NCBI GenBank assembly: GCA_026396875.1
Contig: JAPLVY010000005.1
Location: forward strand, 124,595-160,309
Reading direction: 5' to 3'
Source of the DNA: Candidatus Falkowiibacteriota bacterium
GTDB lineage: Bacteria > Patescibacteriota > Patescibacteriia > Patescibacteriales > UBA12465
Length of the DNA stretch: 35,715 bases
Part shown: positions 21,817 to 28,918 of the stretch, piece by piece
Layout of the letters: the number at the start of each line of letters is the position of its first letter
How positions within the stretch are numbered: position 1 is the stretch's first letter
Program-made: the position numbers and the translations under genes
The notes under the pieces: model-generated
What the model saw: only the letters and a program-made list of their open reading frames with translations
The model's database searches: none
What the model was told of the DNA's origin: nothing

Positions 21817-22731
21817 TTATGGCTGTAAATATTTATAAGCACTCAGAGCAGCAATTGTTGCCTGTCCGGTGGCAATAGAAATTTGTTTAAACTCACTAAG
21901 ATCGCTGACGTCGCCAGCAGCAAAGATACCCGGGGTTTTGGTGGCGCAATCTTTACTGACCATAATTCTATTATCTGGCGTTCTGTCTACCAATTCTGCG
22001 ACCAAATCGGTGTGCGCAATCCTGCCAATTTCCACGAACACTCCATCCACCTCAATCTCAAACTTATTATTTTCTTTAATATTAGCACAATTTATCTTTT
22101 TTACTGATGAGTCGCCAACAATTTCTTCAATCACTGAGTTGAGCAATAGTTTAATATTGGAACGACTCTTGATTTCATTAACCAGGGAATCAAAAGCCCT
22201 AATACTGCTTTCGTTGCGAACCAACAAATAAACTTCACTAGCAATCTTGGATAACACCTCCGCAGCATCAAAGGCGGAATTTCCGCTACCAACTACCGCT
22301 ACCTTTTTATTTCTAAAAAATGGTCCATCACAATTAGCACAATAAGAAACTCCTTTGCCACTAAACTCTTCCTCGCCCTTAATGGCTAAACGACGAGGAG
22401 ATAAACCAATGGTTAGAATGATTGTTTTCCCCTCAACAACCTCTTCAGCACCAAAATAAACCAAAAAAGTATTATTTTCTGTTTTTTCAATCTTTTTCAC
22501 CTCTCCGTCTCTCATTTCTACCCCAAAAGATAGTGCTTGATCCTTCATATTCTGAATTAACTCAAAAGCATTTATTTTCTTAAACCCAGGATAGTTTTCA
22601 ATTTCGTTAGCCCAAACTAATTGTCCCCCCAATTCTTTACCAATAACCAGCGCTTTCATCTCTCTGCGAACCGCATAAATACCGGCGGTCATACCAGCTG
22701 GCCCAGAACCAATAATAATTGTATCGTACAT
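21817..22731 (-). CDS. trxB: thioredoxin reductase-like flavoprotein with altered NADPH site
   Basis: TrxB passes electrons from NADPH through FAD to thioredoxin. From ATG 22731 the protein has 304 residues. FAD motif IIIGSGPAGMTAGIYA is at the N-terminus, ENYPGF follows, the redox-active CANCDG (Cys131, Cys134; CATC in most relatives) is mid-chain, the nucleotide motif GSGNSAFDAA is at 148-157, and the second FAD motif GIFAAGDV is at 268-275. The HRRxxxR motif that binds the 2'-phosphate of NADPH is replaced by RNESSIR (172-178), so NADH or another donor is possible. A longer frame from 22791 adds 20 residues unlike the family and is rejected. No thioredoxin gene is adjacent. Confidence 0.9.
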   Translation of the reverse strand: MYDTIIIGSGPAGMTAGIYAVRREMKALVIGKELGGQLVWANEIENYPGFKKINAFELIQNMKDQALSFGVEMRDGEVKKIEKTENNTFLVYFGAEEVVEGKTIILTIGLSPRRLAIKGEEEFSGKGVSYCANCDGPFFRNKKVAVVGSGNSAFDAAEVLSKIASEVYLLVRNESSIRAFDSLVNEIKSRSNIKLLLNSVIEEIVGDSSVKKINCANIKENNKFEIEVDGVFVEIGRIAHTDLVAELVDRTPDNRIMVSKDCATKTPGIFAAGDVSDLSEFKQISIATGQATIAALSAYKYLQP

Positions 22732-22781
22732 ATTTTTAGATAAGTCTACGTTATTGTGGACTTTGATAAATAAACCTATAG

Positions 22782-22808
22782 AAAAAGGCACCTTATAAGT
22801 GTGCCTCT
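22782..22808 (-). terminator. tRNA-Ala terminator upstream of trxB
   Basis: On the minus strand: GAGGCAC, 9-nt loop, GTGCCTTTTTC, lying directly after tRNA-Ala. Confidence 0.75.
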
Positions 22809-22812
22809 TCCG

Positions 22813-22888
22813 TGGTGGACCATAAGGGACTCGGACCCTTTACCTCTTCCATGCCATGGAAGCGCTCTACCAGATGAGCTAATGGCCC
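22813..22888 (-). tRNA. tRNA-Ala (anticodon GGC)
   Basis: The acceptor GGGCCAT pairs with ATGGTCC (one G-T), the anticodon loop is ATGGCAT (GGC), the T arm has GGGTCCGAGTCCC, and CCA is encoded (22813-22815). It forms a pair with tRNA-Arg 57 nt upstream on the same strand. Confidence 0.93.
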
Positions 22889-22945
22889 AAAAGTTCTACA
22901 AAGAACAATGTTTGTCAAATACTTGACAAAATAATATTTTTATTG

Positions 22946-23017
22946 TGTCCCCACCAGGAATCGAACCTGGATCTAGAACTTAGGAGGCTCTTGTTTTATC
23001 CATTAAACTACAGGGAC
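22946..23017 (-). tRNA. tRNA-Arg (anticodon CCT)
   Basis: The acceptor GTCCCTG pairs through GGGGAC, the anticodon loop is CTCCTAA (CCT, Arg AGG), and the T arm has CAGGTTCGATTCCTG. CCA is not encoded. Seventy-two nt. Confidence 0.9.
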
Positions 23018-23195
23018 TTCCTAAGTTTTTAAGCATCAGGAAACAAGGTAAAAAAACTACAAGCTACATTTTACAGGAACTTTTGACCTTTGACAAGCTA
23101 AACTATCAGATTTCCCACTCCAGCTCTTTACCAATAAGCTGTTTTGGCTTAAAATAGAAGAGAAAACTAGGGGGTAATAAATAATAAACAAATAT

Positions 23196-23627
23196 ATGTT
23201 CAACAAAGACAATCGTGCCGAAAAATTTAAAGACGCCGAAACGATCATTGGCGGCTCCATAAAAGTTAAGGGCAACTTTCATGGACAGGGCAATATCGTA
23301 ATTGAAGGACGTCTTGAAGGATCTCTAAAAACCAACGCTAGCTTATTTGTTGGTGAACAGGCAAAAATCGTAGCTAATATCGAAGCTCAAGATGCTATTA
23401 TTAACGGTGAGGTTTACGGAGAAATTAAAATTAAAAAATATTTATCACTTGGATCAACTGCTAAAATTTTTGGTGACATTCAATACGCAGAAATATCCGT
23501 GGAACATGGTGCAACTATCAATGGTCAATTGACCGTAAAAGCTGAAGTTGAAGACAATAAGCGAAAAGAAAAGGCAATAATTGAAGAAGAAGTAGAAGAG
23601 TTGCCGGGCGAAGAAGGGGCGGCGTAA
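23196..23627 (+). CDS. bactofilin (polymer-forming cytoskeletal protein)
   Basis: Bactofilins form nucleotide-free beta-helical filaments at the membrane and guide local wall growth or polarity. The 143-residue product shows the DUF583 pattern of repeated Gly/Ile/Val turns: ETIIGGSIKVKGNFHGQGNI, VIEGRLEGSLKTNASLFVG, AIINGEVYGEIKIKKYLSLG and GATINGQLTVK. Short charged tails lie on both sides; the C-terminal tail is strongly acidic (EEEVEELPGEEGAA). No membrane helix is seen. It starts at 23196 with no clear ribosome site. A diacylglycerol-kinase-like gene follows after 25 nt. Confidence 0.92.
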   Translation: MFNKDNRAEKFKDAETIIGGSIKVKGNFHGQGNIVIEGRLEGSLKTNASLFVGEQAKIVANIEAQDAIINGEVYGEIKIKKYLSLGSTAKIFGDIQYAEISVEHGATINGQLTVKAEVEDNKRKEKAIIEEEVEELPGEEGAA

Positions 23628-23632
23628 GAAAT

Positions 23633-23648
23633 CCTTTTTTAAAAAGGG
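23633..23648 (+). promoter_or_regulatory. hairpin masking the ribosome site of the 23653 gene
   Basis: CCTTTT, loop TTA, AAAAGG. The 3' arm is part of the only Shine-Dalgarno-like AAGGG (23644-23648) ahead of the ATG at 23653, so folding would hide it. Confidence 0.45.
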
Positions 23649-23652
23649 CTAT

Positions 23653-24399
23653 ATGAATGTCTACATTTACGATGATTTTTTAAACAAATCCAAATATAAC
23701 CGAGCGATTAACCGTCTAGAAATTAAACTTACCGACCTTGGCCTTAACGGCAAGATCGTTCGTTTGGGTGCAATCAAAAATATTCATGACGCGGTGGAGA
23801 GTGAAATAAAAAATGGCGCCAAAACAATTGTTGCTGTTGGCAATAATGAAACTGTTTTTAAAACGGCGGCGGCAGTAATCGAACACCAGGCCCTAAGTTT
23901 TATCCCACAAAAAACTCTTTTCTTTGTTATTCCCATTGGCAGGGAGGACAACAGTATTGCCAACGCCCTGGGAATTAAAAAGGAGGAGGATGCCTGTAAC
24001 ACGCTCCTGGCGCGAAGGATAAAAAAAGTAGATATTGGTGTTGCTGGAAGAAATTATTTTATTGAAAAAGCGGAGATGGAGGCAGAGGGGGCTATCCTGG
24101 AAATAGACGGATACACGGTGGAAATAGAGGAAAAGGGAATTATTTCCATTATTAATTTAGCAGAAAAGTCTAATATTATCGGTGACAAAAAACCAAAACC
24201 GAACGATGGGCGACTGGATATCCATATTAAAACAAGGTCTCGCAATGAATCATTTTTCTCAGTTAAATCTTTTAAAATAATTAGCAAAGGACAAGATTTG
24301 CTGCTTGATTCCTCGGTAGAGATTAAAACCCCCGTAGAGCTTGGAGTGATTCCAGGGGGACTAGAAATTATTGTTGGCAAGGATCGAGCCTTTGAGTAA
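23653..24399 (+). CDS. diacylglycerol kinase-like (DagK/YegS fold) protein with altered active site
   Basis: The 248 residues match the DAGK/YegS/LCB5 fold along their length. A Rossmann-like first domain has TIVAVGNNETVF (58-69), where the kinases have GGDGT, and FVIPIGREDNSIANALGI (91-108), where they have P-x-GTxNDxA. KVDIGVAGRNYFI follows, as in active kinases. The second, beta-rich domain shows NDGRLDIHI and ends with VELGVIPGGLEIIVG. The fold is thus kept but the phosphate-binding GGDGT is lost (GNNET, 63-67). It may be a non-catalytic binding or regulatory protein, or have changed substrate. It follows bactofilin closely, which suggests an envelope-linked role. Confidence 0.7.
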   Translation: MNVYIYDDFLNKSKYNRAINRLEIKLTDLGLNGKIVRLGAIKNIHDAVESEIKNGAKTIVAVGNNETVFKTAAAVIEHQALSFIPQKTLFFVIPIGREDNSIANALGIKKEEDACNTLLARRIKKVDIGVAGRNYFIEKAEMEAEGAILEIDGYTVEIEEKGIISIINLAEKSNIIGDKKPKPNDGRLDIHIKTRSRNESFFSVKSFKIISKGQDLLLDSSVEIKTPVELGVIPGGLEIIVGKDRAFE

Positions 24400-24412
24400 A
24401 ATATTAAACAAC

Positions 24413-24440
24413 AAAAAACTCACCAATTGGTGAGTTTTTT
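24413..24440. terminator. bidirectional terminator
   Basis: AAAAAACTCACC, loop AATT, GGTGAGTTTTTT: a perfect 12-bp stem with A and T tracts on both sides, between the convergent 23653 gene and yidC. Confidence 0.92.
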
Positions 24441-24456
24441 AATTTCATTAAAAATA

Positions 24457-25170
24457 TTATTCTTTCTTTTTGCGAAACATCAGCCATTGCTGTAATGCGG
24501 TCAAGAGAGTTAGGACAAACCAGTAAAGGGTTAGGCCTCCAGGCAAGCTGATACCAATGAAGATAGTTAAGGCTGGCATTAAATATAACATCTGCTTATT
24601 CATCATTGCGGAAATGTCTGGCTCCTTGCCTGGTTCTTTTTTCTCTATCTTTGGAGTTTTAGCCATCATAGTTTTAGCCTGCCAAAACTGAGCAGCGCCA
24701 GCTAGTACCGCTAAAACGATATTGGGCTTTGATAGATCTAAAAATCCAAAAGAAAGAACGTGAATTGTTTCTGGTTTGTAAATAAATGGATAAACTAATT
24801 CCAGTCTACTAGCCAAACCGTCTCTAAAAACACGATAAACGGCAATCAAGAAGGGCAACTGAATAAGCAATGGCAAACAAGAAGAAAAAGGGTTCACCTT
24901 GTTCTCTTTGTACATCTCCATGGTTGCCTTTGATAAACCCGGCTTATCATCCTTATATTTCTCTTTTAATTCGTTAATTTTGGGCTGTAATTCCTGTAAA
25001 GCCTTTTGAGATTTTAATGACTGCAAGGAAAATGGGTGAAGAATCAACTTGATTACTACGGTCAAAAGAATAATTGCAATTCCTAAATCATGTCCAGGAA
25101 TAGTATTATACAAAAATACTAATAAATTCAGGATTGGGCGATAAAAAATTTCTTGAAATAAATTGGCCAT
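24457..25170 (-). CDS. yidC: YidC/Oxa1 family membrane protein insertase
   Basis: YidC inserts and folds membrane proteins, alone or with SecYEG. The 237-residue form lacks the large periplasmic domain of Gram-negative YidC and is like the short Gram-positive type. Visible parts are LGIAIILLTVVIKLILHPFS (first core helix), the cytoplasmic hairpin ALQELQPKINELKEKYKDD, NPFSSCLPLLIQLPFLIAVY, and a last helix pair GGLTLYWFVLTLLTALQQW. The conserved Arg of the hydrophilic groove is replaced by Lys (VVIKLILHP). No signal peptide or lipobox is evident. It lies 5 nt after yidD in the rpmH-rnpA-yidD-yidC cluster. The usual next gene, jag, is absent. Confidence 0.95.
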   Translation of the reverse strand: MANLFQEIFYRPILNLLVFLYNTIPGHDLGIAIILLTVVIKLILHPFSLQSLKSQKALQELQPKINELKEKYKDDKPGLSKATMEMYKENKVNPFSSCLPLLIQLPFLIAVYRVFRDGLASRLELVYPFIYKPETIHVLSFGFLDLSKPNIVLAVLAGAAQFWQAKTMMAKTPKIEKKEPGKEPDISAMMNKQMLYLMPALTIFIGISLPGGLTLYWFVLTLLTALQQWLMFRKKKE

Positions 25171-25175
25171 AAAAT

Positions 25176-25433
25176 TTAGATTAATGGGTCGTTGCCGCCC
25201 TTATTAAAAGGGTTGCAACGAATTATTCTCCAGCAGGATTTAATTCCACCCTTAAATATACCATACTTTTCAATTGCTTGAACACTATACTCCGAACAAG
25301 AAGGATTAAAGCGACAGAAACCATGAGGATAAACAGATTTTAGTGGTCCATGGTCAAAAGAGAGGGTCTTTTGATAAAACCTAATTATTGAGATCACCAA
25401 GTGGCGAGGATAAAATTTAAAAGTTTTAAACAT
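25176..25433 (-). CDS. yidD: membrane protein insertion efficiency factor YidD
   Basis: YidD is a small membrane-associated helper of YidC-dependent insertion. The 85-residue product has the whole family signature: IIRFYQKTLSFDHGPLKS, YPHGFCRFNPSCSEYSVQAI and the Cys-containing GGIKSCWRIIRCNPFNKGG with a terminal DP. The ATG at 25433 overlaps the 3' end of rnpA by 8 nt, the usual arrangement, which implies coupled translation. Confidence 0.95.
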   Translation of the reverse strand: MFKTFKFYPRHLVISIIRFYQKTLSFDHGPLKSVYPHGFCRFNPSCSEYSVQAIEKYGIFKGGIKSCWRIIRCNPFNKGGNDPLI

Positions 25434-25767
25434 AAAGTTTAAGTTTTTGCAAGCCTGTCTTTAACTCAATTTTAATATCTTGGTAATTTTCCACTAAAAT
25501 ATCGGCTTTAGTTATTACTACTATATTATAGCCCTGCTTTAGCTTTTTGTTTTCTCCCGACAAAATGGACTTCAGCCTTCTTTTTATAAGGTTTCTTTCG
25601 ACTGCCAATTTACTAACCTTCAGTCCCACCAAAACCCCAAAGTGATTAACTTTTTTATGGTTCTCCGCGACCTTTATTCCCAAAAAAACACCAAAAAAAG
25701 AATGGCCAATCTTAAATACTTGGTCAAACTCTTTGTTTTTCGATAATCGAAGGCTTTTTCGCAGCAT
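25426..25767 (-). CDS. rnpA: ribonuclease P protein component
   Basis: The protein subunit of RNase P, which trims tRNA 5' ends together with its RNA. It has 113 residues: LRLSKNKEFDQVFKIGHSF at the start, GVLVGLKVSKLAVERNLIKR with the RNA-binding RN-x-x-KR core (KLAVERNLIKRRLK), and YNIVVITKADI near the end. The start at 25767 lies 9 nt after the rpmH stop. The RNase P RNA gene is not in this window. Confidence 0.94.
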   Translation of the reverse strand: MLRKSLRLSKNKEFDQVFKIGHSFFGVFLGIKVAENHKKVNHFGVLVGLKVSKLAVERNLIKRRLKSILSGENKKLKQGYNIVVITKADILVENYQDIKIELKTGLQKLKLYV

Positions 25768-25776
25768 TCGTGGTAT

Positions 25777-25917
25777 TTATTTTGATAAGACTTTTCTTCC
25801 TTTATCGCGGCGGCTTTTTAAAACATTGCGACCATCCTCTGTCTCCATTCTTTTCATGAAGCCATGCTTTTTCTGGGCGCGGCGCTTGTTCGGCTGGTAG
25901 GTTCTTTTGGTGGACAT
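25777..25917 (-). CDS. rpmH: 50S ribosomal protein L34
   Basis: A 46-residue, strongly basic protein with the L34 signature [40 protein letters not shown] and RKVLSK. L34 lies in the large ribosomal subunit. The ATG at 25917 gives the exact family N-terminus; an open frame runs 26 codons further upstream but has no L34 similarity. It is first in the minus-strand cluster and divergent from dnaA, the classical origin-side layout. Confidence 0.97.
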   Translation of the reverse strand: MSTKRTYQPNKRRAQKKHGFMKRMETEDGRNVLKSRRDKGRKVLSK

Positions 25918-26062
25918 ACGTCTATATATTATAAATAAAAATTGAGCAAGTTTTTTGCCTGGTTTAACATTATCATCTTTATTAAAAGAGGTCAACAGCT
26001 AGATATTTGATACTTATCAACTTGTTATTAACAGTTTTTAAACAGTTTTTTCGTTTTTTGGC

Positions 26063-26091
26063 TTGTGGAAAAGTAGTGAATTGAATATAAT
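26063..26091 (+). promoter_or_regulatory. dnaA promoter
   Basis: -35 TTGTGG (26063-26068), 17-nt spacer, -10 TATAAT (26086-26091). The predicted start is about 26098, 19 nt before the ATG. Confidence 0.6.
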
Positions 26092-26116
26092 AGTTTTAGA
26101 TAATATCAAAGCAAAT

Positions 26117-27511
26117 ATGACCAACGAACAAATTTGGCAAGCGGTCTTGGGCGAGATGGAAATTAGTCTTTCAAAGGCAAATTTCGTAACCTGGTTTAAA
26201 GATACTTTTATTTCCTCTTTCTCTGAGGAGCTAGTTGTGGTTGGCGTACCAAATGCCTTTGTAAAAAAATGGCTAGAGGAGAAATATCACAAGAATATCC
26301 TGAGTGCTCTAGAAAAAGTTACCCAACAAAGAATTATTAAAATTGAGTATCACCTAGAAAATAAAAAACAATCGAACAGTAATCAACACACACAACCAAT
26401 AGTTAATCAGCCGGCGCCAACAAACACTCAAATCGAAGAAAGCCCAAGAGAAAACACTGCTACAAAAAATGTCTATAATCGTTTTGGTCTAAACCCTAAA
26501 TATGTTTTTGAAAATTTTGTCGTTGGCAAAAACAATGAGTTGGCATACGCAGCTTGCCAAGCGGTAGTAAGAAACCTTGGTAAGGCCTATAATCCATTAT
26601 TCATTTATGGCGGCGTTGGTTTGGGTAAAACCCACCTTCTACAGGCCATTGGCAATGAGGCCTCTAAGTTCACTGACAAAATTCTTTACACCACTAGTGA
26701 GAAGTTTACAAACAATTATATCCAAGCTGTTCAAACCGGAAAAGGAAAAGATTTTAAAAATCTATACCGCAACGTTGACTTGCTCCTGGTTGATGATGTT
26801 CAGTTTATGGGTGGAAAAGATGGTACTCAAGAAGAGTTTTTCCACACCTTCAACGAACTACAGCAAGGAAACAAACAAATAATTCTCACCTCTGACCGCC
26901 CACCAAAATCAATTCCAGCAATCGAGAAAAGACTAATATCCCGCTTTGAGTCGGGAATGGTTGCTGATGTTGGTAAGCCAGACATTGAAACCAAACTGGC
27001 TATTCTAGAGAGAAAAGCGGAGGAAAAGGGGTTCCCATTAGATAAAGACGTGCTATCTTTCATTGCCAACCACATCCAAAACAATATTCGAGAACTTGAG
27101 GGAGCTCTTAATCGAGTAATAGTTCACCACCAACTAAAAAATAGCACCCCAACAATTAGAAGCGTAAAGGAGGTGTTAAGTGATTTGATTGCTAACATTC
27201 AACTGAAGTCTCTAACCCCAAAAGAGATTATCGAAACCGTTGCTAAATTCTATGATATTTCATACAAGGATATTACGGGAAATAGCAGGAAGAAGGAGTT
27301 GGTTTGGCCAAGACAAATTTCTATTTATTTAATAAGAGAAGAGTTGAACACCTCGTACCCAACCATTGGACAAGAGCTTGGTGGTCGTGATCACACCACA
27401 GCAATGCACGCCTACAATAAGATTAATCAAGAGGTTAAGGAAATGGAAAATGAAAGAGTTAAGCAAGAAATTGAGTCCATTAAACAATTACTTGCCGGAT
27501 CCGTCTATTAA
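26117..27511 (+). CDS. dnaA: chromosomal replication initiator protein DnaA
   Basis: DnaA-ATP binds DnaA boxes, opens the origin and loads the helicase. From ATG 26117 there are 464 residues. Domain I (about 1-80) has IWQAVLGEMEISLSKANFVT and TWFKD. A polar Asn/Gln/Pro-rich linker (domain II) spans about 82-115. Domain III has Walker A GGVGLGKTHLL (165-175), Walker B DLLLVDDVQF (221-230) and the ISRFESGMVADV region. Domain IV ends with the DnaA signature GGRDHTTAMHAYNKI. The frame opens 18 codons earlier, but the family N-terminus and the promoter both point to 26117. Its own target sites are proposed at 27570, 27693 and 14016. Confidence 0.97.
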   Translation: MTNEQIWQAVLGEMEISLSKANFVTWFKDTFISSFSEELVVVGVPNAFVKKWLEEKYHKNILSALEKVTQQRIIKIEYHLENKKQSNSNQHTQPIVNQPAPTNTQIEESPRENTATKNVYNRFGLNPKYVFENFVVGKNNELAYAACQAVVRNLGKAYNPLFIYGGVGLGKTHLLQAIGNEASKFTDKILYTTSEKFTNNYIQAVQTGKGKDFKNLYRNVDLLLVDDVQFMGGKDGTQEEFFHTFNELQQGNKQIILTSDRPPKSIPAIEKRLISRFESGMVADVGKPDIETKLAILERKAEEKGFPLDKDVLSFIANHIQNNIRELEGALNRVIVHHQLKNSTPTIRSVKEVLSDLIANIQLKSLTPKEIIETVAKFYDISYKDITGNSRKKELVWPRQISIYLIREELNTSYPTIGQELGGRDHTTAMHAYNKINQEVKEMENERVKQEIESIKQLLAGSVY

Positions 27512-27748
27512 TTTCTGTTGAAAAGTTGTTAATTGCTTGTTGCTATCCTGTGTCTAGTAAATGATAAAATGTGAATAAGTTTCCATAGCCCACAGTTCTT
27601 AACAAGTTGTTATTTTTTCCCCACCGCCGTCACACAACAGTATTAACAGGTGTTTTGATTTAATGTAAAACAAAAAATAAACAAATAAAAACTTATCCAC
27701 TCGCTTATTATTATTATTGTTTTAAAGTATATAAATTATTAATATAAT
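27512..27748. other. oriC: candidate origin of replication (oriC)
   Basis: The AT-rich gap between dnaA and dnaN. A perfect DnaA box on the minus strand (TTATTCACA) lies at 27570-27578 and a one-mismatch box (TTATCCACT) at 27693-27701. The latter is followed by a 3-nt CGC spacer and four TTA triplets (27705-27716), which read as 3'-AAT-5' DnaA-trios on the other strand. A run of A/T (27717-27748) that could unwind follows. Box number is low compared with well-studied origins. Confidence 0.6.
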
Positions 27749-28879
27749 ATGAAGTTCATTATCCGGAGAGAAAATTTAAAAAAGGGATTATCTATAGTTG
27801 GACACATAACCACAAAAAGTATTAATCTCCCCATACTAAATAACGTACTCATTAAGGCTAACAGTAGTGGTGTAGAGTTGGTGAGCACTAATTTGGAAAT
27901 TGGTATCGTTCATCGTCTTAGGGGTAAGGTTGAGGAGGACGGAGAGTTTACGGTGGACTCCAAGATGGTTTCGGAATATGTTAATTTTTTAGCTGGAGAT
28001 AATGTTGATATTTCTGAAAGTAACGAGGAGTTAAAAATAGAATGCGATAACTATAAAACAAAAATAAAGGGAGAGAATGCCAAGGAGTTTCCACTTATCC
28101 CCACGTTGTCTGGGGAAAACTTCTGTTTGTGTGATATCGAAGACTTAAAGCGGGCGCTTTCTCGCGTTATTTTTGCGGTTTCCACTAATGAAAACAGAAT
28201 TGAGCTGTCTGGGGTGTTGTTTAGTTTTTTTGGATCAAGACTAGTTCTTGCTTCCACGGACAGCTATCGCTTAGCGGAAAAAGAAATTACCATTGATTGG
28301 CGCGGTGTGCCAATTGAAGATCAGAAATTCATTGTTCCAGCAAAAACCATTCAAGAGTTTTTAAGAATGATTTCTAATTTTTCTGAATCCGACTCTTCTG
28401 AAGAAAAAAACAATCAGGTAAAAATATTTATCTCTGATAACCAAATTATGTTCTCGGTTGGTTCAACAGATTTGGTTTCTCGTTTAATTAATGGAAACTT
28501 TCCGGACTACAGACAGATAGTTCCTGAAAAATTTAATACCAGTGTAATACTAAGTCGCGGCGAATTGTTGCGCGCGGTAAAGGCAGCATCAATTTTTTCT
28601 AAAAGTGGAATTAATGATGTTGGTTTGGAATTTAAGGGCGACAAACTTGTTGTTTATTCTTCTTCGGGGCAAAGTGGCGAAAGTAGAATTGAGCTTTCCT
28701 GTGAAAAAAATGGTAATGATAATGAAATTACGGTCAATTTTCGCTACTTATTAGATGGTTTAAATAATATTGGTGACGAGGAGATAAATTTAAAAGTTAT
28801 TAGTGATAATTCTCCCTGCATGTTGTCGCCAACGAAGGAAGAAAATTATTTTTATATCGTGATGCCAATTAGGCAATAA
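27749..28879 (+). CDS. dnaN: DNA polymerase III beta sliding clamp
   Basis: The beta clamp rings DNA and tethers the replicative polymerase and other factors. It has 376 residues in three repeated clamp folds: MKFIIRRENLKKGLSIVGHI opens domain 1, LPILNNVLIKANSSGVELVS TNLEIGI follows, SGVLFSFFGSRLVLASTDSY RLA marks domain 2, and the family end FYIVMPIRQ (cleft region PMR-like) closes domain 3. The TATAAT touching the ATG is too close to be its promoter; expression may come from dnaA or from a weak TATATAAA element around 27727. A bidirectional terminator follows. recF, which usually comes next, is missing. Confidence 0.96.
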   Translation: MKFIIRRENLKKGLSIVGHITTKSINLPILNNVLIKANSSGVELVSTNLEIGIVHRLRGKVEEDGEFTVDSKMVSEYVNFLAGDNVDISESNEELKIECDNYKTKIKGENAKEFPLIPTLSGENFCLCDIEDLKRALSRVIFAVSTNENRIELSGVLFSFFGSRLVLASTDSYRLAEKEITIDWRGVPIEDQKFIVPAKTIQEFLRMISNFSESDSSEEKNNQVKIFISDNQIMFSVGSTDLVSRLINGNFPDYRQIVPEKFNTSVILSRGELLRAVKAASIFSKSGINDVGLEFKGDKLVVYSSSGQSGESRIELSCEKNGNDNEITVNFRYLLDGLNNIGDEEINLKVISDNSPCMLSPTKEENYFYIVMPIRQ

Positions 28880-28909
28880 AAAAACACCGCCAATTTGGCG
28901 GTGTTTTTT
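28878..28909. terminator. bidirectional terminator
   Basis: AACACCGCCA, loop ATT, TGGCGGTGTT, bounded by A and T tracts, between the convergent dnaN and penicillin-binding protein genes. Confidence 0.92.
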
Positions 28910-28918
28910 TATTTTACT

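Noticed and set aside
22732-22791. Twenty-residue N-terminal extension of trxB
   Set aside because: The family begins at MYDTIIIGSGPAG; the extension overlaps the tRNA-Ala terminator region.
26000-26062. TTATCAACT and related motifs upstream of dnaA as DnaA boxes
   Set aside because: They differ from the TTATNCACA consensus at key positions; the dnaA-dnaN gap has better boxes.
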